The notes under the pieces are model-generated. The model was not told the origin of the DNA. It searched no databases and saw nothing but the letters and a program-made list of their open reading frames with translations. From Campylobacterales bacterium (GTDB lineage: Bacteria; Campylobacterota; Campylobacteria; Campylobacterales; Sulfurovaceae), in the NCBI GenBank assembly GCA_016937775.1, contig JAFGVX010000027.1, forward strand, positions 1 to 64,000: a stretch of 64,000 nt of DNA. The letters are read 5' to 3'. Of this stretch, positions 41,175 to 50,764 are shown one piece after another (position 1 is the stretch's first letter; each line of letters begins with the position of its first letter). The translations under genes and the position numbers were made by a program.

Positions 41175-42605
41175 ATGTTTGATATGTTTAGTGGTAAAAA
41201 AGAGGATGTAACGAACAAAGATACTAATATGTTTTGTTATCAATGCGAAATGAGTATGGTTGGCGGCTGCGGTTCTAACGGTCAAGATATCGGCACTTGT
41301 GGCAAAAGTGCACTTGAATCAAGATTGCAAGATATGATGATTTTTGGAGCAAAAGGATTGGCTGCTTATAGATCACACGCGAGAGAACTTATCGACGAGG
41401 GTTCTCAAGAAGATAGAGACAGACTTCTAAAAATCGATGATGTGATATCCCAAAGCATGTACTTTACGCTCACAAATGTCAATTTCAACTTTGATGAACA
41501 TATAGCACAACTCATGAAACTTGGGAGTGCAGGAGTTGAGATATTGGATCTCTTGAGTGATTCTCACACAAAACATTTTGGGATCCCAACACCTGTAAAA
41601 ATCACACAAAACAGAGCTGAAGGACATGCCATCTTAGTAAGTGGACACAATCTTGATATGCTTAACGGACTTCTAAAAAGGATAAAAGAGAGAGGGCTGG
41701 AAGATAAAATAAATGTTTACACTCACTCTGAGATGTTACCGGCACACGGATACCCTCACCTAAGAGAATACAAAAATCTCAAGGGTAATATAGGCAAGGC
41801 ATGGTTTGATCAAACAGATCTCTTTAGTAAATGGCAAGGAGCGATTGTCGTCAATACGAACTGTATTGTACCTAGAGATAAATCTACCAAGGTAGACAAT
41901 TACATAGACAGAATCTACACCTATGATATAGTTGGTATAGAGGGGGCAAAAAAGATTGAAGAAAACAATTATGATGCATTGATTGACCATGCACTACAAC
42001 TACCGAAAGTGAGTGGTTTTGAGAGTGATGAGACGCTAACTACAGGGCATCACTACAAAACCATCTTGACACTTGCCCCACAAATTTTAGAAGCAGTAAG
42101 CGAAGGCAAGATAACAAAATTCTTTGTCATCGCAGGCTGTGATGCACCGGGTAAGGGCGGTGAATATTTTAGAGAAATGGCAAAAGAGTTACCGCCAAGT
42201 GCCATTATCATAACATCTAGTTGCGGAAAATTTAGATTTAATGATATAGATTTCGGAAATGTTCCAGGCACACAGATTCCTAGATATTTAGACTTAGGAC
42301 AATGCAATGACTCTAACGGTGCTGTTCATATAGCAATAGCTGTTGCAAATGCCCTAGGAGTAAAAGACCTCAATGATCTGCCTGTAGAAATAGTTCTAAG
42401 CTGGATGGAACAAAAGGCCGTTATTATACTCTTAGCACTATTTAGTTTGGGGATTAAGAATATATATTTGGGACCAAAAGCACCGCAATTTATCAATAGT
42501 GATATAGCAAAATTTTTAGTCGATACTTTTAATATCCATGTTATCGATAACCCAAAAGAGCCTCAAGTACAAGCCAAAAAAGACCTAGAAGAATTACTTG
42601 CATAA
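41175..42605 (+). CDS. hcp: Hybrid-cluster protein (hydroxylamine/NO reductase family), short form
   Basis: FCYQCEMSMVGGCGSNGQDIGTCGK, TEGHAILVSGHN-type motif (RAEGHAILVSGHNLDML), NTNCIVP, FFVIAGCDAPGKGGEYFREMA, SSCGKFRFN, CNDSNGAVHIA; 476 aa. Confidence 0.94.
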   Translation: MFDMFSGKKEDVTNKDTNMFCYQCEMSMVGGCGSNGQDIGTCGKSALESRLQDMMIFGAKGLAAYRSHARELIDEGSQEDRDRLLKIDDVISQSMYFTLTNVNFNFDEHIAQLMKLGSAGVEILDLLSDSHTKHFGIPTPVKITQNRAEGHAILVSGHNLDMLNGLLKRIKERGLEDKINVYTHSEMLPAHGYPHLREYKNLKGNIGKAWFDQTDLFSKWQGAIVVNTNCIVPRDKSTKVDNYIDRIYTYDIVGIEGAKKIEENNYDALIDHALQLPKVSGFESDETLTTGHHYKTILTLAPQILEAVSEGKITKFFVIAGCDAPGKGGEYFREMAKELPPSAIIITSSCGKFRFNDIDFGNVPGTQIPRYLDLGQCNDSNGAVHIAIAVANALGVKDLNDLPVEIVLSWMEQKAVIILLALFSLGIKNIYLGPKAPQFINSDIAKFLVDTFNIHVIDNPKEPQVQAKKDLEELLA

Positions 42606-42611
42606 ATATGA

Positions 42612-42638
42612 TAGCTCCTCTTTTAAAAGAGAGGGGCT
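42612..42638. terminator. Hairpin between convergent hcp and Crp/Fnr genes
   Basis: TAGCTCCTCTTTTAAAAGAGAGGGGCTA imperfect stem. Confidence 0.5.
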
Positions 42639-43269
42639 AAAAAAACTCTTTTAATTTTTCTCTATCTATGACGGTAAATTTATTTTTATTGTTTTCCAGT
42701 ATGCCGTATTCTTTGAATTTTTTTAGATTTCTTGAGAGTGTCTCGGGGGTTATAAACAGCATTGAAGCAATCTGGTGTTGTTTTTGAGCAACAAACACAT
42801 CTTCATTTTCATAGATAAAATTGGCTATTTTTGCTTGTGAGCTTAAAAGAAGATTTTGTTGAATAACCGTATCTAAAAACTTCATTTTTTTAGTCAATGA
42901 GTTTATAACCTGCATAGACAGTGCCGGATATCGCTGTAACAATATTTGAAAATCTGTAAATTTTATCTTTGCTATATAGCCTTCGGTAATCATCTTACAG
43001 CTAGCGGGGAAGCGCATATCTTCAAAGTTAGCAAGCTCTGCAATCAGAGACTGTGCTTTGAAATTATGGAGCAAAAGTTCATTGCCTTTGTTATCAACCC
43101 TATAAACTTTTGCCGTTCCTTCGAGAAGCATATGCAGATAATCAGAATTTTCGCCCTCAAGAAAGATAGTATCATTTTTATTTTTATGTAAAATGTTTAC
43201 TACTTTGTCAACATATTCTAGTTCATGTTTTGGCAACATTTGAAATAGTTTAATATGATTGATTTGCAT
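42637..43269 (-). CDS. Crp/Fnr-family transcriptional regulator
   Basis: cNMP-binding fold plus HTH with recognition helix TPETLSRNLKKF; no N-terminal Cys cluster. Confidence 0.9.
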   Translation of the reverse strand: MQINHIKLFQMLPKHELEYVDKVVNILHKNKNDTIFLEGENSDYLHMLLEGTAKVYRVDNKGNELLLHNFKAQSLIAELANFEDMRFPASCKMITEGYIAKIKFTDFQILLQRYPALSMQVINSLTKKMKFLDTVIQQNLLLSSQAKIANFIYENEDVFVAQKQHQIASMLFITPETLSRNLKKFKEYGILENNKNKFTVIDREKLKEFF

Positions 43270-43420
43270 CTATGGCACATCCTTCCGATTAGTAAATTAG
43301 TCTATAGCACTAATGTTAATTGGACATTAAACGGTATCGCTTTTTTAAGAAAACGCTAAATAAATCTTGTGGGGGGGGATTAAAATATCTTATAGATAAT
43401 TTAAGTATGGTCAAAGAGAA

Positions 43421-44314
43421 TTACTTCTCTTCGATCATACTCGCCATCATCTTTTTCGTAAAGAATGTAAATTTATCAAAAAGTTCGCTGTGAAATTTAT
43501 CTTTATGAAAAACTATAGAAAACTCTCTTTTACAATCAAATTTCTTTACGGGAACTTGATACAGTTTTCCTGCATTTATTTCCTCTTCTACCGCTATCTT
43601 TGAAAGACATGCGAAAGTCTCTTTATTTTTGAGTATGCTTTTTATAGATTCAGTATGTCCTAATTCTAAAAAGATATTAAGATCATTTACCTTTCCTTTT
43701 ATGCAACTCAAGAAAGTCTCTCTTGTTCCGCTTCCTTTTTCTCTAAGCACCCATTTGTATGACCCCAGTGAATCTATGAAACAAGGAGTATCAAAGCCCT
43801 CTTTTGCAGTAACAATAATCAGCTCATCCAATGCTACCTTTTCAGTGATAACTTCAGGATCTTTGACGCTTCCCTCAACAAATCCCACATCAAGTTGTCC
43901 CTCTTTTATTAGATCAACAATTTTTTTAGTATTGCCCTCTTTAAGAGATATCTTAACTTCCGGGTAGCTTTGCATATATCCACAGACAATGCTTGGCATA
44001 AAATAATCAACTATTGTAGTACTTGCCCCAACTCTGATCATCCCCTTGTTTACAGAATTTTGAAACTCATGTTCGATGTCATGAACTTTTTTATATAACG
44101 GCTTGATCTCTTTACAAAAAGCTCTTCCGGTCTCATTTAAGATTAGTTTTTTATTCATCCTATCAAAGAGAGGACGCCCCAAAACAGACTCTAATTCTTT
44201 GATCGACATTGAAATTGCCGACTGACTCAACCCCATCTCTTTGGCAACATTAGTCAAATGCCCCAAATCGACTACGTTCAGAAATATCTCCACTTGTCTA
44301 AGCGTAATACTCAT
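43421..44314 (-). CDS. LysR-family transcriptional regulator
   Basis: MSITLRQVEIFLNVVDLGHLTNVAKEMGLSQSAISMSIKELESVLGRPLFDR; divergent from a YeiH homologue. Confidence 0.93.
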   Translation of the reverse strand: MSITLRQVEIFLNVVDLGHLTNVAKEMGLSQSAISMSIKELESVLGRPLFDRMNKKLILNETGRAFCKEIKPLYKKVHDIEHEFQNSVNKGMIRVGASTTIVDYFMPSIVCGYMQSYPEVKISLKEGNTKKIVDLIKEGQLDVGFVEGSVKDPEVITEKVALDELIIVTAKEGFDTPCFIDSLGSYKWVLREKGSGTRETFLSCIKGKVNDLNIFLELGHTESIKSILKNKETFACLSKIAVEEEINAGKLYQVPVKKFDCKREFSIVFHKDKFHSELFDKFTFFTKKMMASMIEEK

Positions 44315-44472
44315 AACATTATTCCTTTGTATCAGTTATTTTGATAATGATTAAATTATTTATTAATTTTACTATTATACATATTTTTACTATAATTTAG
44401 TTTATAAAATAATAATAGTGTAATAATAGTGCAAATAAAATGCTAAATTTACTATTAAAGGAAAGTGATTAA

Positions 44473-45522
44473 ATGTATAAAATAGATAATGGAACATTTT
44501 TGGGCGTTCTTTTGGTTGCCCTATTCTCACTATTAGCTACCATTATATCACACATAAGCTTTATTGAAAAATATGGTATCTCTGCATTAGTAATCGGTAT
44601 CGTAATCGGTATGATTTATGCCAATAGTATTGGACATATAGAGCCCAAGAGCTGGGGAAGTGGGATAACATTTAGTGCGAAAAAAATACTTCGATTTGCG
44701 ATTGTTCTTTACGGGTTTAGAATAACCTTTCAAGAGATAGCTTCAGTGGGCGCAGAAGGGGCCTTGGTCTCTTTTATAATGTTAAGCTCAACTTTTATTT
44801 TAGGCATACTTGCCGGAGTTAAGCTTCTAAAGATGGATAGAGACACCTCCATTCTCAATGCCGCGGGTGCTTCTGTTTGCGGAGCTGCTGCCGTTCTTGC
44901 AACTGAGCCTGTTATCAAAGCCCAAGAGTACAAAGTAGCAATTGCAGTCTCTATGGTTGTGCTCTTTGGAACTATTTCGATGTTTCTTTATCCTATGCTC
45001 TACTCTTTTTTTATAGAAAATCCAAGTAGTATTTTTCATATGAGTCCAAAAGAGTTTGGTATCTATACCGGAGGAACTATCCATGAGGTTGCACAAGTAA
45101 TAGCTGTTCCTTTCGCCATTCCTAATCATCCTGAAGTTATGGCAAATAGCGCAGTTATTGTTAAGATGACGCGCGTTATGATGATTGCTCCTTTACTTAT
45201 AATATTAGGGTTGTGGTTGAGTCTCAAAGATACAAGCTCAAAATCCAATAAAGTAAAACTCGTAATCCCTTGGTTTGCTGTTTACTTTATCGGGGTTGCG
45301 GGTTTTCACTCTTTAAATATAGTGCCGAAAGATATTGTTGAAATGATTAACTATGCCGATACGTTTTTTCTTACTATGGCGATGACTGCTCTTGGTATGG
45401 GAACAAAATTCGCAAATTTTAAAACTGCAGGAGCAGCTCCATTATATGGAGCCTTTATCATGTTTATTTGGCTTGTTGTAGGCGGTTTTTTTGTCACAAA
45501 GATTGTCTGCTCTTTCATTTAA
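44473..45522 (+). CDS. YeiH/UPF0324-family putative exporter
   Basis: SAKKILRFAIVLYGFRITFQEI, AAGASVCGAAAVLATEPVIKA, YTGGTIHEVAQVIA. Confidence 0.92.
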   Translation: MYKIDNGTFLGVLLVALFSLLATIISHISFIEKYGISALVIGIVIGMIYANSIGHIEPKSWGSGITFSAKKILRFAIVLYGFRITFQEIASVGAEGALVSFIMLSSTFILGILAGVKLLKMDRDTSILNAAGASVCGAAAVLATEPVIKAQEYKVAIAVSMVVLFGTISMFLYPMLYSFFIENPSSIFHMSPKEFGIYTGGTIHEVAQVIAVPFAIPNHPEVMANSAVIVKMTRVMMIAPLLIILGLWLSLKDTSSKSNKVKLVIPWFAVYFIGVAGFHSLNIVPKDIVEMINYADTFFLTMAMTALGMGTKFANFKTAGAAPLYGAFIMFIWLVVGGFFVTKIVCSFI

Positions 45523-45526
45523 GAGA

Positions 45527-46696
45527 TTATCTTTCGTGAAATGCCTCCGATGCAGTTTTAATAATCGGTTTTGCTATATATTCAAATACAGTTCTTCTTC
45601 CCGTGATAATATCAACACTCGTCGTCATACCCGGAGTTACTTCTATATTTTTGCCACTTTTAGAGACAAGCTCCGTTGTATCAAGTTTAATACGCACTGT
45701 AAAATAACTTTTTTCTCCTTCAGATGTTTTCTCTTTAAGTGCATCCGGAGAAATATAGATAACCTCTCCGTCAAATATCCCATAAATCGTATAATCATAT
45801 GCATCAAGTTTTACGGCCGCCTTTTGTCCTTTTTTGATAAATGAGATATCCGCAGGTTCAAGTTTCGCTTCAACGATAAGTTGATCCCCAAAAGGTACAA
45901 GCTCCATAATTATATCACCGGGTCTCACCCTTGCACCTCTTGTGGTAATGAGGATATTTTTAACGATGGAGTCGATAGGTGCATATATATCTGTTCTCTC
46001 TAAAGTAATCTTTCTATCGGCTAGCTCTTGAAGTTTTGTCGAGAGTTCCTCTTCGGCTTTGGTCATATCTGTCTGGGAATCTTGAAAATATTTGTTTCTC
46101 ACGTTTGATATCTTTCCTTTGAGCTCTGAAACCTTTGCTTTAAGCCTAATAATTTCTGTTAAACCTATATCGCCTGTGTCTAGAAGAGGCATATTAAGTT
46201 CAAGCTCTTGATTTGCAAGCTCCAAGGACTCATTAAGTGCAGAAATTTCATCATTAAGTGCTTGTTGTCTTCTTTGAAAAAGTTGTGTTTGGTTTGAAAC
46301 AAACTCAGGATACTCTTTAACACTTTCCGAAAACTTCAACTCACCTCCAAACACTTCCGCTTTAAGCCTTACCAACGTCGCCTCAAGAGCTGCTACTTTT
46401 GCTTTGCTGTCTTCATAAGCTGCTTGGGCTCTCTCTTTTGCTAAAGAGACCAACATTTCTTTAGCATGAACAAACTGCCCCTCTTTGACATATATTTTTT
46501 CAATAACTCCATCATCATATGCTTGAATTTCTTGTGTCTTAGCCGTTGCAACTATCTGCCCCGGAGCTTTAGATGTTCTATTGATCTCGGCTATATTTGC
46601 CCAAATCAAAAACGGCACTATAAGCAAAAAGAAAGAGCCGTATACTATCCAAACGGGATTGATCTTTACTAAGTAAGGAAGATTATTTTGACTCAT
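45527..46696 (-). CDS. HlyD/LapC-type membrane fusion protein (T1SS)
   Basis: IWANIAEINRTSKAPGQIVATAKTQEIQAYDDGVIEKIYVKEGQFV, TPGMTTSVDIITGRRTVFEYI. Confidence 0.93.
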   Translation of the reverse strand: MSQNNLPYLVKINPVWIVYGSFFLLIVPFLIWANIAEINRTSKAPGQIVATAKTQEIQAYDDGVIEKIYVKEGQFVHAKEMLVSLAKERAQAAYEDSKAKVAALEATLVRLKAEVFGGELKFSESVKEYPEFVSNQTQLFQRRQQALNDEISALNESLELANQELELNMPLLDTGDIGLTEIIRLKAKVSELKGKISNVRNKYFQDSQTDMTKAEEELSTKLQELADRKITLERTDIYAPIDSIVKNILITTRGARVRPGDIIMELVPFGDQLIVEAKLEPADISFIKKGQKAAVKLDAYDYTIYGIFDGEVIYISPDALKEKTSEGEKSYFTVRIKLDTTELVSKSGKNIEVTPGMTTSVDIITGRRTVFEYIAKPIIKTASEAFHER

Positions 46697-48908
46697 TATG
46701 ATCTCCTTTTTTAACTTGTGATACATTCGGCACAACAACTTTTTTTCTTGTCACTTCCACATTTTTCGGTGGCGGGGCTCCTTGTGCAGTTTGCTTTGCT
46801 TTTTGTTGATTATCTTTCAATTTTTGAAGCACCGCATTTTTCGGTCCATCAGCAACAATACCGTCATTTGTTACGATTATCAATCTATCGACGATACTCA
46901 AAAGCGCAGGTTTGTGTGTAACTAGAACGAGTGTCTGCTCTTTGGAGATATTTTCATTCAATACTCTCAAAAGATATCGCTCCGTAACATCGTCCATATT
47001 TGCCGTAGGTTCATCAAGAAGCCAAATAAGCGGTGACCAAAGGATAAGTCTTGTGACTGCAATAAGCTGTTTTTGCCCGCCTGAAACACTCTCTCCGCCT
47101 TCAGGAACCATAGTATCTAACCCTTGTGGCAAGATATTGATAAGCCTATCAAGTCCTGTCTTTTTAGCTGCCTCCATTATAGACATATCATCAATTCCTA
47201 CAAGACCTAAAAGCAGGTTATCTCTGAGGGTTCCCGAGATAAGTTTCGTGCTTTGTGGCAAATACCCCACAAGACTGGAAACTCTATCTCTTGAAATATG
47301 CTGCATGTCAATCCCACCAAGCAGTATGTTGCCACTTTTTGGTGCATACATTCCGGAAAGAAGTTTTAATAGCGTCGATTTTCCGGAGCCTATAGGTCCT
47401 AATACGCCGATCCTCTCTCCTTTATTGATGATAAGTTTTTTAAAGCTTATCGGTCTCGACTCTTCAGAGTAAGCAAATGCCACATTTTGTAGCTCATATT
47501 TTGGTTCGATATGTTGCGGCATAAGCGGTCTGTCAACCCCTTCGTTATCTAAAGGTAATTGATATATCTGCTCAATATTATCAATAGCCTCTTTTGCTCT
47601 TCCCCACTGTACGAACAAACCGGGAAGTTGCGCAACCGGAGCAAGTACTCTGCCCGAAATAATAGCAATCGCTATGAGTGAACCCATCGTGATTTGATCG
47701 GTTGTTGATGCAAGATATGCCCCCCACGCAATAAGGGAAACATAACTGATTTGTTGAAAAAAAGCGGCAAAAAATGTTGCTTGCTCTGTGTAATGTTTTA
47801 TGGTAATATCATCATGAATCACATCTTCGGTAAGCGCATTCCATCTGTTTTGTACAGAGTATGAGCCACCGGTTGCTTTGATATTTTCTGCATTTTCAAC
47901 CGTCTCTACAAGTACTCCAAGTTTTTTATGAGAGGCGAATGTTGATGCTTTTGTTAACTCTTCTATCTTGTTTTTATATCTCCATGCCGTAGCCAAAGAA
48001 ACAGCTAAAAAAACAAGAGGAATCATTCCCATACTTATGCCACCCAACATAATAATAACTGCAATAAAAAGCAAAACAAACGGAAAATCTATCACGATAT
48101 AAATTGCAGCCGAAGAGATAAAACCTCTCACAAAAGCATAACTTTGAAGTTGCCCCGAAAGCGTTCCGACACTTTTTGGCAAAGCATCAGAGCGAATTTT
48201 AAGAAATCTGCTAAAAATGTCGTGCGAATACCTTCTATCCATGTCCGTAGAAGCATGGTCTAAAATGATTGACCTTGCTATCTTTAAGATCATCTCAAGC
48301 CCAATAGCGATAAATACACCAATAGCCAAAGAGACAAGTGTTGATAATCCTTTAGTAGGGATAACCCTGTCATAAACCTGCATACTGAAAAATGAAGAAG
48401 AGAGCGCTAAAAGATTGATACTCACCGTTGCAATGGCTGCTTGAATGACAAATTTCTTTTGCTCAAGAGCAATACTTCTAAACATATCATAAGCAGAGCG
48501 TTTTTTTGTATCGACCCGCTCAACTCTAATGGAGGCAAAAATGGAACTTGGCAAAAAGAGATCATAATATTTAATCCCGTCCGGACCGTCGCATTTCCAT
48601 GTTCCATCCCCAACTCTCTCTAAAACAATTTTTAGTCCAATTTCAGGTAAAAAAACGATGGCGGGAAGCATATCTTCATTGATCTCGCTTGTCCATTTAG
48701 GCGCCTTGAGATTATATGCACTAAAGAGATTTTCATATAGCTCCAAAGTAAACTCTTTGGAAGGGCTTGCCTCTTCAAGTGCCATTTTGTCAAATTTTTC
48801 ATACTCATATTTTGATATTCTGGAATTTGCAAACTGGGGAATAAAGCAAGAATTAATTAGCCAATCAAGGTCATCTCTTTGAGTTTTAGCATCATTATAA
48901 ATTTTCAT
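46683..48908 (-). CDS. Type I secretion ABC transporter (LapB-like)
   Basis: FFSMQVYDRVIPTKGLSTLVSLAIG, GPIGSGKSTLLKLLSGMYAPKSGNILLGGIDM, SGGQKQLIAVTRL. Confidence 0.94.
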   Translation of the reverse strand: MKIYNDAKTQRDDLDWLINSCFIPQFANSRISKYEYEKFDKMALEEASPSKEFTLELYENLFSAYNLKAPKWTSEINEDMLPAIVFLPEIGLKIVLERVGDGTWKCDGPDGIKYYDLFLPSSIFASIRVERVDTKKRSAYDMFRSIALEQKKFVIQAAIATVSINLLALSSSFFSMQVYDRVIPTKGLSTLVSLAIGVFIAIGLEMILKIARSIILDHASTDMDRRYSHDIFSRFLKIRSDALPKSVGTLSGQLQSYAFVRGFISSAAIYIVIDFPFVLLFIAVIIMLGGISMGMIPLVFLAVSLATAWRYKNKIEELTKASTFASHKKLGVLVETVENAENIKATGGSYSVQNRWNALTEDVIHDDITIKHYTEQATFFAAFFQQISYVSLIAWGAYLASTTDQITMGSLIAIAIISGRVLAPVAQLPGLFVQWGRAKEAIDNIEQIYQLPLDNEGVDRPLMPQHIEPKYELQNVAFAYSEESRPISFKKLIINKGERIGVLGPIGSGKSTLLKLLSGMYAPKSGNILLGGIDMQHISRDRVSSLVGYLPQSTKLISGTLRDNLLLGLVGIDDMSIMEAAKKTGLDRLINILPQGLDTMVPEGGESVSGGQKQLIAVTRLILWSPLIWLLDEPTANMDDVTERYLLRVLNENISKEQTLVLVTHKPALLSIVDRLIIVTNDGIVADGPKNAVLQKLKDNQQKAKQTAQGAPPPKNVEVTRKKVVVPNVSQVKKGDHNESK

Positions 48909-50491
48909 TGTTTTTGCTCCAAAGTATTTTTCTCTTTCATCTTAACAGGTAATGCATTTTTATCCACTTCTGCTCTAACAACTTTCAAATCATCATACAT
49001 TTCTGCCTTGTCCTCATAGGGACCTATCAAAAGCCTTGTATATGTATCATAGTGAAATGCCATACTTTTATAGCCTGCTTTTTCTGCTCTTTGTGCCACA
49101 TCACTCTCTTGAGTATCTTCTTTTGAGCCTATTTGTATATAAAATTTCTCTATTTTGTTTATCTCATTTATAGTTATGTTTTCCGGCTCTTTTTTATTTT
49201 TAGCCTGCAGCATATCCGGAGATTCCGGACGCGCATAATCATCCCCCAAAACACCACCCATTACATCTATATTGCCTGCTAAAAGATCAAGAGTATAGCT
49301 TGAGCTTATCAAAACACTATTGAGTTGGGCATAAGCTATTTTGCTATTTGTTAATTCCCTGGATGTATTAACAAGATCTAGCCACTGCTTCTTGCCTGCC
49401 AAAAAAAGTCTTTTATAGGAGGCTAAAACATTTGAAGAGGCATCAATGGTGCTTTTTTGAGATTTTTGTCTTATAAGTGCCGCCGTGTAATCATTGTAAG
49501 CAAAGTGAATCTTATCTGTCAAATCTCTCTGTTTTGACTCTTTTTCATAGATAAGTTTCATTACCTTTGCCTCTGCCTCTTGTATCCCCGATAATGCCGA
49601 GAGTCCGGCTCCCGGAGATGCATTCACAGAAAGGTACACTGCCGTATCACTATTGTATCCGGTATCAAAAGGATCAGTCCCTGCCGTTCTTTTTTCCACA
49701 ACTACAGAAACATCCGGCCAAATAGCCGCTTTTGCTACAGACTTGTCTGCTTTTGCGGTTTCCACTTGTGCCTCTAATTTTCTTAGAGCAGGATGCGTCT
49801 GCTCCATTCTATCAACATAATAGTTCACAGGACTAAGCATCTCTTTTTGTTTATTACTATAGATATCAATATTTTCACTAAAATGTTTACTTGTTAAAAG
49901 CTCCATTTGAGACAGCGCGGAGCTCATAGTTGATTTTGCAGAACTCAAATCACTTTCAGCTTGATATATTCTTGATTTTAAAAGTTCAAGATCGGCCCTC
50001 GAAGAGACACCGGCTGCTATTCTTCGCTCTAACATGGCACGCAAATCATTAAGCTCGTCAAGTCCATCTTGAAGTGCTTTTACACTTCCTTTTGCATTGA
50101 GATAAGACTCAATTGTTCCGATAAGTGTTTCAATGAGGATATAAGCATTTTCTCTCAGCTCAAATCTAGATGCCTTCTCTGAAGCGACAGCCGAATTGTG
50201 TTTTGCATTAAGCTTTCCTCCCGTCCAAATAGGCTGGCTTACTGCCAAAGTAAGACCCTCTACACCCTTGTCAGTTCTGTATGCGCTTGCTCTTGGTGTA
50301 GGAAAATAACTCCACATTGCACCGTTAACTCTTGCGGTTGAACCCCTAAGAAGCTGCTCATATATCTTTATATTTGGATGTGTTTTAACGGTTGAACGGA
50401 TAAGCTCATCTACGCTATATGAACTTTTTGCATCGTAATCAGCCGACAAAAAAGTAGTTATCATCAAAAAAATAATGAGTGATATGCGCAT
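48905..50491 (-). CDS. TolC-family outer membrane protein with C-terminal SPOR-like domain
   Basis: TolC repeats (ELIRSTVKTHPNIKIYEQLLRGSTARV; VSRADLELLKSRIYQAESDL) then FYIQIGSKEDTQESDVAQRAEKAGYKSMAFHYDTYTRLLIGPYEDKAE. Confidence 0.9.
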   Translation of the reverse strand: MRISLIIFLMITTFLSADYDAKSSYSVDELIRSTVKTHPNIKIYEQLLRGSTARVNGAMWSYFPTPRASAYRTDKGVEGLTLAVSQPIWTGGKLNAKHNSAVASEKASRFELRENAYILIETLIGTIESYLNAKGSVKALQDGLDELNDLRAMLERRIAAGVSSRADLELLKSRIYQAESDLSSAKSTMSSALSQMELLTSKHFSENIDIYSNKQKEMLSPVNYYVDRMEQTHPALRKLEAQVETAKADKSVAKAAIWPDVSVVVEKRTAGTDPFDTGYNSDTAVYLSVNASPGAGLSALSGIQEAEAKVMKLIYEKESKQRDLTDKIHFAYNDYTAALIRQKSQKSTIDASSNVLASYKRLFLAGKKQWLDLVNTSRELTNSKIAYAQLNSVLISSSYTLDLLAGNIDVMGGVLGDDYARPESPDMLQAKNKKEPENITINEINKIEKFYIQIGSKEDTQESDVAQRAEKAGYKSMAFHYDTYTRLLIGPYEDKAEMYDDLKVVRAEVDKNALPVKMKEKNTLEQKQ

Positions 50492-50764
50492 TGAAACCCT
50501 TGAATTATAGATAAATCTGGGACAATTATATCAAAAAAATAAAAAAATAAAATTAATTAAAATCTATATATTTTCTTGAATTTTGATATATTTCAAAATA
50601 CAAATAATCCCCCGCTAGCCTTTATTTCAATCTCTTAAGAATACTCAAATAATCTATAAATTTAGCTTGATTGCAGAGTTTTATAATTTTAACCAAATCT
50701 GTATTATGCAACTTTAATAGACTTAACATATAATTAGAGAAAAAATTAGCCGTTTTGGAGATGT

